64,000 nt of DNA, taken from Rhodovibrio salinarum DSM 9154 (GTDB lineage: Bacteria > Pseudomonadota > Alphaproteobacteria > Kiloniellales > Rhodovibrionaceae). The stretch covers positions 3,642,693-3,706,692 of the forward strand of contig NZ_KI911559.1 of assembly GCF_000515255.1 (NCBI RefSeq). Direction: 5' to 3'. This document shows, piece after piece, positions 8,823 through 17,797 of the stretch. The notes beneath the pieces are model-generated. The model searched no databases. It saw nothing but the letters and a program-made list of their open reading frames with translations, and had not been told where the DNA came from. The translations under genes and the position numbers were made by a program. Numbering within the stretch: position 1 is the first letter of the stretch; the number at the start of each line of letters is the position of its first letter.

Positions 8823-10043
8823 TCAGCGCACGCCAGCCAGCGCCTGCGCCAGATCGTCTTTCAAGTCCTCGACATCTTCCAGCCCGACCGAGAAGCGGAT
8901 CAGGCCGTCGGCGATCCCGATCTCCCGACGCGTTTCCGCCGATACGCGCTGGTGCGTCGTGGTTGCCGGATGGGTCGCCAACGTCTTGGCATCCCCCAGA
9001 TTATTGGAGATATCGATCAGCTGCAGACGGTTCAGCACGGCGAACGCGCCTTCCTTGCCGCGCTCGACCTCAAGGGCCACGATCGTGCCGCCACGCTTCA
9101 TCTGCGCGCGCGCAAGGTCTGCCTGCTTCCCACTGCCCCGGCCCGGATAGCGCACCGCGCGCACGCCGGGCCGGCCGTCCAGGAAGTCGGCCAGTGTCTG
9201 CGCGTTGTCGCACTGTTGTTGGACACGCAGGTCCAGCGTCTCCAACCCCTTCAGCATCAGCCAAGCGTTGAACGGGCTCATGCTGGGGCCGGTGTGCTTG
9301 GCGAAGGGGAACAGCTTCTCGTCAATGAACGCCTTGGAGCCGAGCACCGCACCGCCCAGCGCGCGCCCCTGACCGTCGATATGCTTGGTCGCGGAGTAGA
9401 CGACCACATCCGCGCCGAACTCGAGCGGGCGCTGCAGGACGGGGGAGGCAAAAACGTTGTCGATCACCACGCAGGCGCCAGCCTTGTGCGCCATCTCGCA
9501 GACGGCGCCGAGGTCGACGATCTCCAGCGTCGGGTTCGCCGGCGTTTCCAGAAACACGATGTCCGCCGGACGTTCCAGGGCAGCCGCCCAAGCATCGGTG
9601 TCGCTGCCGTCGACGAACTCCGTCTCGACGCCGAAGCGCGGCAGGATGTCGTTGACGATGTAGTGGCAGGAGCCGAACAGCACCCGCGAGGCGACCACCC
9701 GCATGCCCGAGCGCAGCTGGCACATCATCGCCGCGAACACCGCCGACATGCCGGTCGCGGTGGCAAAGCAGGCCTCCGCGCCCTCCAGGCGGCGCAAGCG
9801 CTCCTCGAACATCGCGACGGTCGGATTGGCGTAGCGCGAATAGACGAACCGTGGCATCTCCCCGGTGAACGCGCCCTCGGCTTCCTCGGCGGAGCTGTAG
9901 ACGTAGCCGCTGGTAAGATACAGCGCCTCCGACGTCTCGTTGAACGGGCTGCGGGTTTGACCGCCGCGGATCAGCTCGGTTTGCGGGCGGTAACAGCCGG
10001 ACCGGGCCGGGCCGTCGTTCGGGGTGTCTTCGTCGCGCGCCAT
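8823..10043 (-). CDS. metZ: O-succinylhomoserine sulfhydrylase
   Basis: 406 residues, Cys/Met-metabolism PLP enzyme of fold type I. The PLP lysine is K220 in the family signature YSATKHIDGQGR, and the ETPANPTLEIVDL strand precedes it. MetZ proteins convert O-succinylhomoserine and sulfide to homocysteine, the direct-sulfurylation route to methionine common in alphaproteobacteria. The rhodanese gene lies 12 bases upstream on the same strand, making a sulfur-related operon. Closely related enzymes use O-acetylhomoserine or act as cystathionine gamma-synthases; the sequence favours MetZ. Methionine supply links to the large SAM demand of the betaine block. Confidence 0.88.
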   Translation of the reverse strand: MARDEDTPNDGPARSGCYRPQTELIRGGQTRSPFNETSEALYLTSGYVYSSAEEAEGAFTGEMPRFVYSRYANPTVAMFEERLRRLEGAEACFATATGMSAVFAAMMCQLRSGMRVVASRVLFGSCHYIVNDILPRFGVETEFVDGSDTDAWAAALERPADIVFLETPANPTLEIVDLGAVCEMAHKAGACVVIDNVFASPVLQRPLEFGADVVVYSATKHIDGQGRALGGAVLGSKAFIDEKLFPFAKHTGPSMSPFNAWLMLKGLETLDLRVQQQCDNAQTLADFLDGRPGVRAVRYPGRGSGKQADLARAQMKRGGTIVALEVERGKEGAFAVLNRLQLIDISNNLGDAKTLATHPATTTHQRVSAETRREIGIADGLIRFSVGLEDVEDLKDDLAQALAGVR

Positions 10044-10055
10044 GAGTGGGTATCG

Positions 10056-10481
10056 TCAGTCCTGTGTCCAGGGAAGGCCGCGCACCTTCCAGCCGTTGTG
10101 CGTGGCGCGGTGGCCGTCGGCATTCTTGTCGCCTTCGAAGCCCTCGGCGACGTTATAGCAGCGCTGGAACCCCTGGGCACTGAGCGCCTGCGCCGCCGCG
10201 GCCGAACGCTGGCCGGACCGGCACAGCAGCAGCACCGTATCCCCGGTCTCCACGCCAGCCGCGCGCACCTCATCGACGAACTGCGTATTCGCGACCATAC
10301 CCGGATAAGTCTTCCAGGGCACGGTGACAACCGCCTTACCCAGCCGACCGAGGTCGGGCAGGCCGACGAAAGTGATCTCGGGCTGAGTACGCACGTCGAT
10401 CAGCTTGGCGGTCGGGTCGTCCTGCAGGATTTCCCACGCGGTATCGGGGGAGACATCACCGGCGTAGCCGTTCTCGGTCAT
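10056..10481 (-). CDS. Rhodanese-like sulfurtransferase
   Basis: About 141 residues from ATG 10481, a single rhodanese domain. The catalytic loop is CRSGQRS, the active-site Cys followed by the usual R/S residues. The N-terminal MTENGYAGDVSP and the end (NGWKVRGLPWTQD) match short cytosolic rhodaneses. A longer frame opens at 10622 but the extra 47 residues are basic and low-complexity, so I prefer the internal start although its Shine-Dalgarno is weak. It lies between the peroxiredoxin gene and metZ on the same strand and may deliver persulfide sulfur. Confidence 0.85.
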   Translation of the reverse strand: MTENGYAGDVSPDTAWEILQDDPTAKLIDVRTQPEITFVGLPDLGRLGKAVVTVPWKTYPGMVANTQFVDEVRAAGVETGDTVLLLCRSGQRSAAAAQALSAQGFQRCYNVAEGFEGDKNADGHRATHNGWKVRGLPWTQD

Positions 10482-10632
10482 CAAAGGGTCCCGCTCGGCG
10501 GAAGACGACCGGCGCGGCGCCACTTCGGGCGCCGGCCGGCCGCGCGATTGGATGCCCGCCCGGCTGATCGCCCGACGGGTCAGGTCGGCAAGGGTCATCG
10601 TCGTAGAGGGTCGCGCGTTCAAACGCCAGACA

Positions 10633-11268
10633 TCAAGCGTCCGGGTTGGGGGTGTAGCGCAGGTAGGGCTTGAGCGTCTTGAACCCCTTGGGAAACAGCT
10701 CCTTGGCCTGGTCGTCGCTGAGCGCCGGCACGATGATCACATCCTCGCCGTGCTTCCAGTTGACCGGCGTCGACACCTTGTAGCGGTCGGTCAACTGCAT
10801 GGAATCGATCACGCGCAGGATCTCTTCGAAGTTCCGCCCGGCCGTCTGCGGATAGGTGAGCGACAGGCGGATCTTCTTATTGGGGTCAATGATGAACACC
10901 GTCCGAACGGTCGCCGTCGCATCCGCGTTGGGATGGATCATGTCGTACAGCTCGGCGACCTTGCGCTCCGGGTCCGCGATCATCGGAAAGTTGACGCCGC
11001 ACCCCTGAGTCTCCTCGATATCGCGGTTCCACGCCTCGTGCGAGTCGAGCGGGTCGACCGACAGGCCGATCGGCTTGACGCTGCGCTGGTCGAACGCGCT
11101 CTTGAGTTTTGCCACCTCACCCAGCTCGGTGGTGCACACCGGGGTGAAGTCCTTCGGATGGCTGAACAGGATTGCCCAGTTGTCGCCGATCCATTCGTGG
11201 AAGGTGATCGTGCCCTCGGTTGTCTCGGCCGTAAAATCGGGGGCGGTATCTCCTAGGCGCAAACTCAT
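10633..11268 (-). CDS. 1-Cys peroxiredoxin (Prx6 type)
   Basis: 211 residues, thioredoxin fold. The peroxidatic cysteine is C45 in the motif HPKDFTPVCTTE. The long C-terminal domain (TPVNWKHGEDVIIVP) is typical of the 1-Cys Prx6/AhpC-TSA subfamily and no classic resolving-Cys VCP motif is present. It reduces hydrogen peroxide and alkyl hydroperoxides. It is probably the first gene of a Prx-rhodanese-metZ transcript. The 175 bases upstream are AT-rich (11330-11390) and likely hold the promoter. Confidence 0.92.
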   Translation of the reverse strand: MSLRLGDTAPDFTAETTEGTITFHEWIGDNWAILFSHPKDFTPVCTTELGEVAKLKSAFDQRSVKPIGLSVDPLDSHEAWNRDIEETQGCGVNFPMIADPERKVAELYDMIHPNADATATVRTVFIIDPNKKIRLSLTYPQTAGRNFEEILRVIDSMQLTDRYKVSTPVNWKHGEDVIIVPALSDDQAKELFPKGFKTLKPYLRYTPNPDA

Positions 11269-11443
11269 GGCATGTCCTCCTTCAGGACGCAGGCCGGCGC
11301 GTGCTTCGAAGCCGTCCAGCCCATTCTACAAGAGAAGAAAGTTAAATTTGCCTTAGTACGTTTATCTAGCGTATATTTGACCCCCTACGCGCGAGTCAAC
11401 GCTTCCCGCGCCGCCGGGCGGTTTAGCTTCCAGGGTCATGTTG

Positions 11444-12418
11444 TCACGCCGCCGGTGCCGGCAGCGCGACGGGATCGAGCAGGAAGGCGACATAGGCCGC
11501 ATAGGCCACCAGCAGGAGCAGGCTCTCCCCCCGGTTCAGGCGGTTGCCGGTTGTCAGGAAGACCAGCAGCAGGGCGGACACGCCCAGCATCACCCACATA
11601 TCGAGGTCCAGGAACGCGCGGCTGATGTGCAACGGTTCGATCACGGCCGTCAGGCCCAGCATGCCGAAGACGTTGAAAACGTTGGAGCCGAGCACGTTGC
11701 CGAGCGCAACATCGGCGTGATTGCGGATCGCCGCCACGATCACCGCGGCCAGCTCCGGTAGGGACGTGCCGATCGCCACCAACGTCACGCCGATCACCGC
11801 CTGGGGGATACCGAAGGCAATCGCGATCCCGGTCGCCCCCTCGATCAGCATGTTGGAGCCGAACACCAGCGCCACGATGCCAGAGAGCACGGCCAGTAAG
11901 GCGACCGAGGTACGCCCGGGCAGCTTGCCGACATCCTCGATCTCATCCTCCAGCTCGCTGACGTCCTCCCCTTTCTGGGCACGTTCGGAAACCCAACACA
12001 CCACGATGAAGCCGATCAGCATGGCCAGCAGGATCAGGCCCACGATCCGCGAAATTTCGCCCAGGAAGGCAAGGCCAACCAGCATCACCGAGGCCACCAG
12101 CATCGCCAGTCCGTCGCGCTTCAGGATCGACGCCCGGCTCAAAATCGGCTGGATCAGGGCGGCAACGCCCAGGATCAGCATCAGGTTGGCGATGTTGGAG
12201 CCGACGATGTTGCCGATCGTAATGTCGTACTGACCGCGCAGCGCGGCTTCCAGACAGACAACGAACTCGGGCGCGCTGGTCCCGAAGCCGACCACGACAA
12301 GACCGGTGAAAAGCGGCGAGACATCCAGCTTGCGCGCCAGTCCGACCGCCCCGCGGATCAGGCTCTCGCCACCTAGAAACAGGAGAACAAGCCCCCCGAT
12401 CGCCAGTGCATAATCCAT
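11444..12418 (-). CDS. Calcium/sodium antiporter, CaCA family (YrbG type)
   Basis: 324 residues from ATG 12418, about ten membrane helices. The two alpha repeats are visible: GFGTSAPEFVV in the N-terminal half and AIGTSLPEL in the C-terminal half, giving the acidic ion-coordinating residues. An acidic central loop (EDVSELEDEIEDVG) separates the halves. It would extrude Ca (or another cation) in exchange for Na or H. An upstream in-frame start at 12451 adds 11 residues before the first helix and is less likely. Length matches E. coli YrbG (325). Confidence 0.92.
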   Translation of the reverse strand: MDYALAIGGLVLLFLGGESLIRGAVGLARKLDVSPLFTGLVVVGFGTSAPEFVVCLEAALRGQYDITIGNIVGSNIANLMLILGVAALIQPILSRASILKRDGLAMLVASVMLVGLAFLGEISRIVGLILLAMLIGFIVVCWVSERAQKGEDVSELEDEIEDVGKLPGRTSVALLAVLSGIVALVFGSNMLIEGATGIAIAFGIPQAVIGVTLVAIGTSLPELAAVIVAAIRNHADVALGNVLGSNVFNVFGMLGLTAVIEPLHISRAFLDLDMWVMLGVSALLLVFLTTGNRLNRGESLLLLVAYAAYVAFLLDPVALPAPAA

Positions 12419-12743
12419 GCGTGCGCTTTCCGGCCGACTGCCGCACGGCATTCCTGCCCCGCAACACCGGCCGCCCCCGTTTCATGTGTCCGGTCCGCTG
12501 CACCGGTGTGCCCTGCGTCCGGACGGACGCGAGGGATTCGTCAACGGCGTGCATACCGCAACACGGCGCGGCGGTGATGACGTGTTCGGCGTGCGCTTTT
12601 CGAAACAGCAACGGTGCGCCGACGCTCGGGCAAGTTCAGCGCGCCGCTGCCGGAGGCCGTCGCGGCCCCGCGTGCGCATATCGGCGGCCTAAAAGGGATT
12701 TGCAAGGCCATAGGCCATTCAGCCCGTCGCCAGGGGAAAGAGG
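12419..12743. other. Intergenic stretch without a recognisable gene
   Basis: 325 bases between the antiporter start and the end of the glycosyltransferase gene, both on the minus strand. Several short frames cross it, but none has a credible ribosome site or protein-like composition. It presumably carries the antiporter promoter; I see no clear hairpin or repeat. Confidence 0.5.
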
Positions 12744-13814
12744 CTACACGCCCAGATAGTGGCGGAGGGTCGACACTGCACGCGGCCGCCCTTCCGGTGG
12801 CACCGGGGTTCCGCGCGGACGTGCCAGCAGGCTCCGAACGGCTGGCTCCAGACCCGCTGCCGTCGCTTCCGCACGGGGAATTACCGAAGCCGTCCCATGT
12901 CGCTCCAGCCAAGCCCGCATCCCGGCATCTTCCGGCCAGTCGGGCCTGCTCACCATCAACAGCCGGGTCCCGACCGCCAAGGTTTCGCACAGCGTGCCAT
13001 AGCCGCTTTTGGTCACCACGAGATCGACCGACGCCACCAGATCGCCGAAATCCAGACCGGTCGCGCTCAGTTCTGTCACATCGTCACGGTCGTGCGGTGC
13101 ATTTACCTGCACCCATCGCACACCGTCGATCCGTGGCAACTCCGCGACCGCCACCCCGGGCAGTCCGCCAAAGCCGACCGCAACCAGACGGGTTCCTGTA
13201 TCCACGCCCAGTCGCGCGCGCAGCAGAGCCCCGCGATCGGTCCCGATGCGACAGATCGGCGGGATCGAGCATAAATGGGTCAGCTCCGTCATCGGGGTGT
13301 GCGGCTGGGGCTGCAGGAACAGCTCGGCAGCGGCATAGGCGTCCCGTATCTCACCGGCGATCCGCTGGGCCTCCGGACGGTCGGCGCAATAGGCGCGATA
13401 GATATCGAGCCAGTTGAGCGAACTCAGCGCCACCGCCGGCACGCCGAGCCGTGCTGCCGCGGCGATCGAGCTGTAGGGCACGTCGGCGAGCAGCAGATCC
13501 GGCACGAGCGCGGCCAGACGTTCCGCCTCCCGGCCGACCACGGCCGGAAAGTCCGCATGCAGTTCGGCATAGGCGGCGGCGCTCGCCTCCGCATCCACGT
13601 CCATCGGACCGGTCATGATCATGCCGATGTCCGCCGGTGGCGCTTCGACCGGAAGCTCCCGTCCGACATGGCGCGCCAGCACCTCCCCTGGGACTGCGGT
13701 ACGCAGCGTCACCCGCACCTGTGGGCAGGCCGACAACAGGTCGCGCACCACCGGGATCACCTGCCCGGCATGACCGAACCCATGGCCAGAGATGTCGACG
13801 ACGAGATGGGCCAT
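12744..13814 (-). CDS. Predicted GT-B glycosyltransferase (MurG-like fold)
   Basis: 356 residues. The N-terminus MAHLVVDISGHGFGHAGQ has the glycine/His-rich first loop of GT-B enzymes, and the C-terminal half has DLVVTKSGYGTLCETLAVGT, the nucleotide-sugar binding motif seen in MurG-like transferases. A similar domain forms the N-terminal part of plant L-arabinokinases. Acceptor and donor are unknown. It stands alone between the antiporter and a LysR gene. Confidence is good for the fold and low for the substrate. Confidence 0.7.
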   Translation of the reverse strand: MAHLVVDISGHGFGHAGQVIPVVRDLLSACPQVRVTLRTAVPGEVLARHVGRELPVEAPPADIGMIMTGPMDVDAEASAAAYAELHADFPAVVGREAERLAALVPDLLLADVPYSSIAAAARLGVPAVALSSLNWLDIYRAYCADRPEAQRIAGEIRDAYAAAELFLQPQPHTPMTELTHLCSIPPICRIGTDRGALLRARLGVDTGTRLVAVGFGGLPGVAVAELPRIDGVRWVQVNAPHDRDDVTELSATGLDFGDLVASVDLVVTKSGYGTLCETLAVGTRLLMVSRPDWPEDAGMRAWLERHGTASVIPRAEATAAGLEPAVRSLLARPRGTPVPPEGRPRAVSTLRHYLGV

Positions 13815-13905
13815 ACGGGCAGAGCGCTCGCTTAAGGCGGCTGGGGAGAAGGTCGCGGGACCTTCCTGTGCACGGGGCGACCGTCGGGTTGCAACCCCAG
13901 TTCGG

Positions 13906-14778
13906 TTACGCCGGCATGCTAAGCCGGGTTTCGACCATCTCCGACAGGCGCTTGACCGCCTCGGACGGGCGGCCCGACCGCCGATGCAAAGCGATCTCGA
14001 CGTTGGGCAGGTCCGGGAGGCCGGAGTCCTCGCCCAGTTGCCGCAGTTGCGGGCTAATCATGCTGGGGATCAGGGCGGTCACCGCAAGGCCGGCGCCGAC
14101 GATCGCCTGCTGTCCGCTCAGCGACATCGAGGTGTAGATCACCTGCCAGGGCCGTCCGGCCTCGTTCAGCGCATCCAGCGCGCGTTCCCGGAAGACGCAG
14201 ATATCGCGCGGGAAGAGCGACAGCGGCAACGGATCAAGCCGCTCCGGCTGATGATCCGGCGCGGCAACCCAGACCAGCTTCTCGCGCCGCAACAGGTGCC
14301 CGCCCGGCGTGCGCGGATGCCGGGTGACGATCGCGAGATCGAGCTGGTCGGCGGCCAGCCGGTTCATCAGCGTGATCGAAAGATCGCAGGTCACCTGCAG
14401 GTCCACCGCCGGATACTGTTCCCGGAACGCCCGGATCACCTCCGGCAGGTAGAAGGCGAAGTCGTCTGGGATGCCCAGGCGCACCCGTCCAGACAACTCC
14501 GCGCTGGTCAGGTCGTTCCACGCCAGATCGTTCAGGCTCAGAAGCTGGCCCGCATAGGGGGCCAGACGCTCGCCATCCGGCGTCGCCTGCACCGACCGGC
14601 CGAGGCGCTGAAACAGCGTGGTGCCGACCTGCTCCTCCAGCCGGCGGATCTGCATCGAGACGGTCGATTGCGTGCTGTTCATCTGCCGGGCGGCGGCGGT
14701 GAAACCACCGGTCTCGCGCACGGCCGCGAAGGTACGCAGCAGGTCGAGGTCGAAGGTGCGCGCGCGGGTATAGGCCAT
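13906..14778 (-). CDS. LysR family transcriptional regulator
   Basis: 290 residues. The N-terminal winged HTH spans about residues 9-68 (FDLDLLRTFAAVRETGGFTAAARQ..., TQSTVSMQIRRLEE) and a periplasmic-binding-like effector domain covers residues about 95-285. It is divergent from an EamA exporter gene starting 117 bases away, and the gap contains a 7-bp inverted repeat (14798-14818). The usual LysR arrangement suggests it controls that exporter and itself. The effector is not evident. Confidence 0.92.
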   Translation of the reverse strand: MAYTRARTFDLDLLRTFAAVRETGGFTAAARQMNSTQSTVSMQIRRLEEQVGTTLFQRLGRSVQATPDGERLAPYAGQLLSLNDLAWNDLTSAELSGRVRLGIPDDFAFYLPEVIRAFREQYPAVDLQVTCDLSITLMNRLAADQLDLAIVTRHPRTPGGHLLRREKLVWVAAPDHQPERLDPLPLSLFPRDICVFRERALDALNEAGRPWQVIYTSMSLSGQQAIVGAGLAVTALIPSMISPQLRQLGEDSGLPDLPNVEIALHRRSGRPSEAVKRLSEMVETRLSMPA

Positions 14779-14797
14779 ACCGCAATACCATCACAGT

Positions 14798-14818
14798 TTT
14801 TGATCCAACACATCAAAA
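14798..14818. promoter_or_regulatory. Candidate LysR operator in the lysR/eamA divergent region
   Basis: TTTTGAT and ATCAAAA form a perfect 7-bp inverted repeat around a 7-base spacer, 20 bases upstream of the lysR start and 78 bases upstream of the exporter start. Size and position fit a LysR-type site. No binding data. Confidence 0.5.
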
Positions 14819-14895
14819 CGATGCGTTCGTGTGATCCTCGCTTTCGGATTACCTGATCGGATGAAGATCAGCCATCAAGGGTGTGGGAGGCAGCC

Positions 14896-15822
14896 ATGCG
14901 CCGGCTTTATGCGCGCGCGCCAGTCCAGTTTAACCGCAACGAGAAAACGGCGTTCCTGGCGGCGCTGTTCGCCGTCGTGTTGTGGGGCTGCATGCCGCTC
15001 CTGCGCAACCAGGCCACATCCGTTCCACCGCTGCAGATGACAGCGATCGCGCTCACTTGCGCAGCACTCGTGGAGTTCTGGCGCGACCGGCTGGTTGAAG
15101 GCCGACCGGACAGCACCGGCATACGGCTCCCTTGGATGCGGCTAAGCGGGCTGGCGATTTCGCTGGTAGGGGCGATCGCCTTCTATTTCCTGGCACTCGA
15201 CCTGGCCCCGGGGGCGCAGGTGACACTGGTCACCTATACCTGGCCGCTGATGTTCGTCTCCGCGAGCGAGATCCTGACCCGCGGACGGGTACGCAGTGTC
15301 GTGCTGGCGGGCGGCGCGGTCGCGTTCACCGGTTGCGGGGCGCTGGTGCTGAGCGACGCGGGACCCCACGGAGTCGGCTTGGATACGTTGCTCGGCTACG
15401 CGCTGGGCCTGGCCAGCGGGGTTTGCTGGGTCGGCTACTCGCTGTTGCTGCGCCATGGCCGCACGCTGGGCCCTGGCGCCTGGCCGCGGGTGTTCCTGCT
15501 CGGCGCCTTGGCGGCACTGCTGCTGCACCTCGGGCTGGAGGCAACCTTGTGGCCCCTGCCCGCCCACGCCCTGACGATCAGCGCGGCGATCGGGGTCGGG
15601 CCCTACGGTTTGGCGTTCGTCGCCTGGGCCTACGGCGTCCGGCGCGGCCCGGCGCGGTCGGTCGGGTTGCTGGCCTATGCGGTGCCGCTGGTCGCCTCGG
15701 CATTGCTGATCGCGATCGGCGCGAGCGAGCCTGGCTGGCCGTTCGCTTTTGGCACCGCGGCGGTGCTGGGCGGCGTGGCGCTGTCCAACGCCAACCTCGG
15801 CAACGGCCCCAAGCAGGCGTAA
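14896..15822 (+). CDS. DMT superfamily transporter, EamA type
   Basis: 308 residues from ATG 14896, preceded by GGGAGG; a GTG at 14881 in frame overlaps that ribosome site and is unlikely. About ten membrane helices in two EamA repeats (residues about 17-145 and 160-300). Early features include a charged N-terminus and a WGCMPLL motif in the first helix. EamA proteins typically export amino acids or metabolites. It is divergent from and probably regulated by the LysR gene. Substrate unknown. Confidence 0.87.
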   Translation: MRRLYARAPVQFNRNEKTAFLAALFAVVLWGCMPLLRNQATSVPPLQMTAIALTCAALVEFWRDRLVEGRPDSTGIRLPWMRLSGLAISLVGAIAFYFLALDLAPGAQVTLVTYTWPLMFVSASEILTRGRVRSVVLAGGAVAFTGCGALVLSDAGPHGVGLDTLLGYALGLASGVCWVGYSLLLRHGRTLGPGAWPRVFLLGALAALLLHLGLEATLWPLPAHALTISAAIGVGPYGLAFVAWAYGVRRGPARSVGLLAYAVPLVASALLIAIGASEPGWPFAFGTAAVLGGVALSNANLGNGPKQA

Positions 15823-15916
15823 GCGAACAGGGCCGACGTCACCGCACGGCACCTATCCGTGCCGTGCGGTGATCTCCCGCTTTGCGCAACACCCGGTCGA
15901 AGTTATATCACCGGGC

Positions 15917-16321
15917 ATGACCATGCAGATTCCCGTCCATCTCACCGCTTTCTACACCGCACTCTCGCTGCTTTGGCTGCTGGTTCTGGCCGGCCGGGTG
16001 ATGGCCCTGCGCTGGAAGCATCAGGTTGGCATCCACAGTGGCGGCCACGACGATCTGGACCGTGCGATTCGCGCGCACGCCAACGCGGCGGAGTACCTGC
16101 CGGGCGGCTTACTGTTGATCCTGGTGCTGGAGCTGCTGGCCGCCCCGCTTTGGGTCTTGCACACCCTGGGCCTGGCGCTGGTGATCGGCCGGGTAGCGCA
16201 CGCGATCGGGCTGTGGCGCAGTTCCGGCGTGTCCCTGGGTCGGCAGGTCGGCATGCTGCTGACCCTGCTGGTCTACGCCGTCGGCGCGCTGCTGCTGCTG
16301 GCCGAAGCCTTCATCCTGTAA
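15917..16321 (+). CDS. MAPEG family membrane protein
   Basis: 134 residues from ATG 15917. Four membrane helices are evident, with the family segment HANAAEYLPGGLLLI at the second helix (the E-Y-x-P motif) and IGRVAHAIGL later. Bacterial MAPEG proteins are often glutathione-linked but this clade (YecN-like) has no settled reaction. It lies downstream of the EamA gene with a 94-base gap and upstream of pmbA on the same strand. Confidence 0.85.
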   Translation: MTMQIPVHLTAFYTALSLLWLLVLAGRVMALRWKHQVGIHSGGHDDLDRAIRAHANAAEYLPGGLLLILVLELLAAPLWVLHTLGLALVIGRVAHAIGLWRSSGVSLGRQVGMLLTLLVYAVGALLLLAEAFIL

Positions 16322-16420
16322 CCATCCCTGGTCCTGACCGGGGCGGACCACCTATATAGGATAGGTGCGGCGCCTGCCGCGGCCACCCTTGCCTGCAATC
16401 GATCCCGGAGCCCGCCTGCC

Positions 16421-17776
16421 ATGAGCCCACGCGACAGCCACGACCCGGCCCATCTGGACGTGCTGGACGACCTGCTGACCCGGGCGCGCAAGGCCGGCGC
16501 CGATGCCGCCGACGCGGTGTTCGTCGATTCCACCGCTGTCTCGCATGCCCAGCGGCTGGGCAACGTCGAGCAGCTGGAGCGCAGCGAGGAGCAGGACCTC
16601 GGCCTGCGCGTGTTCGTGGGCAAGCGTCAGGCCTGCGTGTCGTCCTCGGACCTCTCGCCGCAAGCCCTCGACGAGTTGGCGACGCGGGCGCTCGCAATGG
16701 CGAACAACGTCCCGGAAGATCCCTATTGCGGGCTCGCCTCGCCGGACCAATTGGCCACTGACTGGCCCAAGCTGGACAGCTGCGATCCCGAGGAACCCAG
16801 CGCCGACACCCTGATCGAGCGCGCGCGGGCGTGCGAAAAAGCCGCACGGGCGGTTGAGGGCATCTCCAACTCCGAAGGGGCCGAGGCCGGGTGGAGCCAG
16901 GCGCGCATCGCGCTTGCCGCGTCCAACGGCTTCCGCGGCGGGTACGCCGTCTCCTCGCATTCCGTCGGCTGCGCGGTGCTGGCGGGCGACGGCACGGCGA
17001 TGGAGCGCGACTACGCTTTCCATCGCGCGGTCTACGGCAACGATCTGGAAGACCCGGCGACCGTGGGCACGCGCGCCGGACAGAACACGGTCCGCCGCTT
17101 GAACCCGCGACGGGCCAAGACCGGACGCTATCCGGTGATCTTCCATCCACGCGTGGGCAACGGCCTGCTGCGCAGTTTGGCCGGCGCGATCAGCGGTCCG
17201 GCGGTGGCACGCGGTACATCGTTCCTGAAGGACAGGATGGGCGAGCAGATCTTCGCCCCCGGCCTGAACGTGATCGAGGACCCGCACGTCCACCGCGGCC
17301 TGAAGTCCGCGCCGTTCGATGCCGAAGGCCTGCCGCGCAGGCGCAACGTGGTGATCGAGGACGGCGTCCTGACCACCTGGTTCCTGTCGCTCTCTTCCGC
17401 CCGGCAGTTGGGCCTCGCGCCGACCGGCCACGCCAGCCGCGGCACCAGCGCCCCGCCCGGACCGTCGCCGTCGAACATGTGGCTGGAGCCGGGCAAGACC
17501 GATGCCGAGGCTCTGTTCGCCGATGTCGAGGAAGGGTTCTACGTCACCGAAATGATGGGCATGGGCGTCAATCAGGTGACCGGCGACTACTCCCGCGGCG
17601 CCGCCGGCTTCTGGATTGAGAACGGGCAGATCGCCTATCCGGTCTCGGAGGTGACGGTCGCCGGGAATCTCAAAGAGATGTTCCTGAACATGACGCCCGC
17701 CAGCGACCTGGAGTTCCGCTACGGCATCGACGTCCCGCACCTGCGCGTCGACGGCATGACTTTGGCCGGCGAATAA
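16421..17776 (+). CDS. pmbA: TldD/PmbA family protease, PmbA (TldE)
   Basis: 451 residues. It matches PmbA over its length: an N-terminal domain with the GNVEQLERSEEQDLGLRVFVG stretch and a C-terminal beta-barrel region with GTSFLKDRMGEQIF and SNMWLEPG. PmbA/TldE pairs with TldD, which holds the metal site; the pair degrades unfolded or modified peptides in the cytosol. TldD is not in this window. ATG 16421 gives the family-typical N-terminus. Confidence 0.92.
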   Translation: MSPRDSHDPAHLDVLDDLLTRARKAGADAADAVFVDSTAVSHAQRLGNVEQLERSEEQDLGLRVFVGKRQACVSSSDLSPQALDELATRALAMANNVPEDPYCGLASPDQLATDWPKLDSCDPEEPSADTLIERARACEKAARAVEGISNSEGAEAGWSQARIALAASNGFRGGYAVSSHSVGCAVLAGDGTAMERDYAFHRAVYGNDLEDPATVGTRAGQNTVRRLNPRRAKTGRYPVIFHPRVGNGLLRSLAGAISGPAVARGTSFLKDRMGEQIFAPGLNVIEDPHVHRGLKSAPFDAEGLPRRRNVVIEDGVLTTWFLSLSSARQLGLAPTGHASRGTSAPPGPSPSNMWLEPGKTDAEALFADVEEGFYVTEMMGMGVNQVTGDYSRGAAGFWIENGQIAYPVSEVTVAGNLKEMFLNMTPASDLEFRYGIDVPHLRVDGMTLAGE

Positions 17777-17797
17777 GACCTGCTGTAACGGCCCGGG

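Noticed and set aside
16352-17740. 462-codon minus-strand frame opposite pmbA
   Set aside because: Antisense of a well-supported family member, no ribosome site or domain.
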